Positions 6,710 through 8,108 of a stretch of DNA of 8,108 bases are shown here, in pieces. The stretch lies in NCBI GenBank assembly GCA_022701965.1, contig JAKONL010000064.1, positions 1 to 8,108 of the forward strand, written 5' to 3'. Both the position numbers and the translations under genes were made by a program. The notes beneath the pieces are model-generated. The model ran no database searches. It saw only the letters and a program-made list of their open reading frames with translations, and was not told where the DNA came from. How positions within the stretch are numbered: the first letter of the stretch is position 1; every line of letters starts with the position of its first letter. The stretch is from Burkholderiaceae bacterium. Lineage in GTDB: Bacteria; Pseudomonadota; Gammaproteobacteria; Burkholderiales; Burkholderiaceae.

Positions 6710-6964
6710 TCAGGCCGTCTGCAGCTGCATGCTGTCGATCACCTCGCACAGGCGCTGCAGCGTGATGCCGGCCTCGCGCGGGTCGAGGCGGTCCTCGGGG
6801 ATGCGCAGGCGGAACGAGTCTTCCACCGCGAAGACGAATTCCATCAGCGCGAGCGAGTCGAGCCCGAGCTCGCCGAGCGCCGACTCGGGATGGATGTCGG
6901 CGCGCGACATGCGGAAATCCTTCTCGAGGATGCCGACGATGGTGTTGAAGGTGGGGGTGTTCAT
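6710..6964 (-). CDS. Acyl carrier protein (phosphopantetheine-binding)
   Basis: An 84-residue stand-alone carrier protein, the usual size for type II ACPs. The phosphopantetheine attachment site is Ser37 in 'LGELGLDSLALMEFVF', and the following acidic helix with 'VEDSFRLRIPED' is typical of the face that docks on ketosynthases. A 4'-phosphopantetheinyl transferase, needed for activation, is not in the window. A good ribosome site (AGGAGA, at 6969-6974 on the minus strand) lies 4-5 bases before the ATG, the clearest one in the gene string, which fits high ACP expression. It is followed after 8 bases by the ketosynthase gene, and a hairpin separates it from the preceding hydrolase gene. It is divergent in sequence from housekeeping AcpP (no 'DSLD.VELVM.LE' helix as such), which suggests a dedicated carrier. 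Confidence 0.93.
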   Translation of the reverse strand: MNTPTFNTIVGILEKDFRMSRADIHPESALGELGLDSLALMEFVFAVEDSFRLRIPEDRLDPREAGITLQRLCEVIDSMQLQTA

Positions 6965-6994
6965 GAAGTCTCCTGGAGGGCCGTGAGGAAGAAC

Positions 6995-7015
6995 GAAGGC
7001 GAGGACCGCGCCTTC
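6995..7015 (-). repeat. Intra-operon hairpin between hydrolase and ACP genes
   Basis: GAAGGCG (6995-7001) and CGCCTTC (7009-7015) form a perfect 7-bp stem around a 7-base loop; the outer arm overlaps the stop codon of the hydrolase gene. In the minus-strand transcript it is followed by GTTCTTCCTC, only moderately U-rich. It could act as a weak attenuator, or protect the downstream ACP-ketosynthase mRNA after processing. It sits in the widest gap of the gene string and just before the strongest ribosome site. Confidence 0.4.
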
Positions 7016-7850
7016 AGGCGGTTTGCGCGATGGACGCGGCGAATTCGACCGTTTCGCGGACCACCTGCTGGCGGTCGTTGTCGATGGTGATCATGTGGAA
7101 GCTGTTGCCCAGCACCACCGAGCGGAAGGCGGCGCAGCCGAGCTCCTGCGCGAGGATGCCGAGGTTGGCGACGCTCGCGACCTCGTCCTCGCGCGCATGC
7201 AGCGCCAGCACGCTGGGGCAGACGACCTTCGCGAGATTGCGGCGCAGGTGGCGCAGCAGCCGGTCGTGCTCGCGCAGGTGGCTCACGCCGATGATCGAGC
7301 TGCCGGCACTCGAGATGCGGCGCGTGCGCAGCTCGCGCTCGATCCAGGCGCGCACGCGCTCGTTCTTGACGCCGTAGGGCGCGCGCTCCTTGTATTTCCA
7401 GAAGCGGCCGAGCGGCGTGTAGAGCATCACCGGCAGCAGGAAGTGCAGCTTCGGCACGGCCCAGCCGTCGAACTGCAGCGTGGTCGACATCAGCACCAGC
7501 GCGTCGACGCGCGTGCCGCAGCGCACCGCCGCGCCGAGCGCGAGCGATGCGCCGGCGGAGATGCCGATCAGCATCACGCGGTCGTGGGTCTCGCGCAACC
7601 GATCGACGCGGCGCTCGATGGTGTCGATCCACTCCTCGAAGGGCGTGGCCTCCTGCACGGCGGCCGCGGCGTCGAACGAGTAGCCTTCGATGGCCATCGG
7701 ATGCACCGAGTAGCCCAGGCTGCGCAGCGACGACTCCACCGAGCGGAGTTCGTCGGGCGTGCTGCACAGCCCGTGCAGCAGCAGCACCGCCATGCGGCCG
7801 GACTCGGCATGCGCCAGGGTGGAGGGGTCGAAGAAATCGCGAGCGCTCAT
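7014..7850 (-). CDS. Alpha/beta hydrolase (serine esterase/thioesterase-like)
   Basis: A 278-residue alpha/beta-hydrolase-fold enzyme. The oxyanion-hole strand 'VLLLHGLCSTPDELR' is at 22-36, the nucleophile elbow 'GISAG' places Ser98, and the likely acid and base are Asp222 in 'HAREDEV' and His252 in 'NSFHMITID', so a complete triad is visible. The layout (HG near residue 26, a compact cap at 125-200 with 'FWKYKERAPYG') resembles bacterial carboxylesterases and monoacylglycerol lipases. No signal peptide is seen, so it should be cytoplasmic. The ATG lies 10 bases after the RND pump stop, with a GAGG ribosome site next to that stop; the ACP gene follows 49 bases after this gene. In this context it could release an acyl chain from the ACP or deacylate a lipid product, but an ester substrate unrelated to the ACP is equally possible from sequence. 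Confidence 0.9.
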   Translation of the reverse strand: MSARDFFDPSTLAHAESGRMAVLLLHGLCSTPDELRSVESSLRSLGYSVHPMAIEGYSFDAAAAVQEATPFEEWIDTIERRVDRLRETHDRVMLIGISAGASLALGAAVRCGTRVDALVLMSTTLQFDGWAVPKLHFLLPVMLYTPLGRFWKYKERAPYGVKNERVRAWIERELRTRRISSAGSSIIGVSHLREHDRLLRHLRRNLAKVVCPSVLALHAREDEVASVANLGILAQELGCAAFRSVVLGNSFHMITIDNDRQQVVRETVEFAASIAQTA

Positions 7851-7860
7851 GACGTAGGCC

Positions 7861-8108
7861 TCAGGTTGGCTTCAGTTGGTTTTCCGGGGCCGGGCGCGCG
7901 TCGGGCTTGCGCCTGGGCTTGAACCATGCGACGTACAGCGCCGGCAGCACCACCAGCGTGAGCAGCGTGGCCGTGAAGAGCCCGCCGATCACCACGATGG
8001 CCAGCGGCCGCTGGGTCTCCGAGCCGATCTCGTGCGAGAGCGCCATCGGCAGCAGGCCGAGCGCGGCGAGCATGGCGGTCATGAGCACCGTGCGCAGGCG
8101 CTGCATCG
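7861..8108 (-). CDS. RND efflux pump, heavy-metal-efflux (CzcA/CusA) type, C-terminal part
   Basis: The last ~82 codons of a gene that starts right of the window. The segment 'RLRTVLMTAMLAALGLLPMAL' followed by 'GSETQRPLAIVVIGG' and 'TLLTLVVLPALY' is the signature of the last two membrane helices (TM11 and TM12) of inner-membrane RND pumps, and the QRPLA-VVIGG form is typical of the HME class that exports Zn/Co/Cd or Cu/Ag with proton antiport. A basic, Pro-rich tail (FKPRRKPDARPAPENQLKPT) ends the protein in the cytoplasm. The metal-binding and periplasmic parts are not visible, so the substrate is open. It is followed after 10 bases by the hydrolase gene on the same strand, which suggests cotranscription. 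Whether it exports metal or the product of the ACP pathway cannot be decided here. Confidence 0.9.
   Translation of the reverse strand, partial: MQRLRTVLMTAMLAALGLLPMALSHEIGSETQRPLAIVVIGGLFTATLLTLVVLPALYVAWFKPRRKPDARPAPENQLKPT

Noticed and set aside
6702..6749. N-terminal extension of the ketosynthase from an ATG at 6749
   Set aside because: It would overlap the ACP coding end by about 40 bases; ATG at 6701 has a ribosome site and normal spacing.
5475..6986. Plus-strand open frame of 503 codons opposite the ketosynthase and ACP genes
   Set aside because: Complement of two clearly conserved genes; Arg/Ala/Gly/His-rich with no recognisable motif.

Overview
The window is GC-rich (roughly two thirds G+C by eye) and densely coded. 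Its gene families (MocR, TetR, LysR, an HME-type RND pump, a small catalase, flavin reductase, VOC) and codon use suggest a betaproteobacterium of the Burkholderiales. The lineage is inferred from style, not proven. There are no rRNA, tRNA, CRISPR, IS or phage features.

Left part (1-3311), accessory metabolism and stress: the 3' end of a MocR-type GntR/aminotransferase regulator (+) meets a TetR regulator (-), their stop codons sharing the bases CTAG. The TetR gene is divergent from a small catalase gene (+). The TetR protein has a Cys106/Lys170 pair reminiscent of the redox sensor NemR, and the intergenic region holds two short palindromes that could be operators. The catalase gene converges, across a hairpin, with a flavin reductase gene (-), which is divergent from a VOC/glyoxalase-fold protein (+). 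The VOC gene converges with a LysR regulator (-).

Right part (4246-8108), a co-directional minus-strand gene string, in transcription order: the C-terminus of an HME-type RND efflux pump, an alpha/beta hydrolase, a stand-alone acyl carrier protein, a FabF-like ketosynthase with a complete Cys-His-His site, a membrane di-iron hydroxylase resembling alkylglycerol monooxygenase, and then the LysR gene. Gaps are 10, 49, 8, 14 and 31 nt, so most or all of this is probably one transcription unit. Together these genes look like a small acyl-ACP pathway: the ketosynthase extends a chain on the ACP, the di-iron enzyme oxidises it or a lipid made from it, the hydrolase releases or trims it, and the pump possibly exports it. 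The product cannot be told from sequence. This cassette is the best candidate here for an undescribed system.
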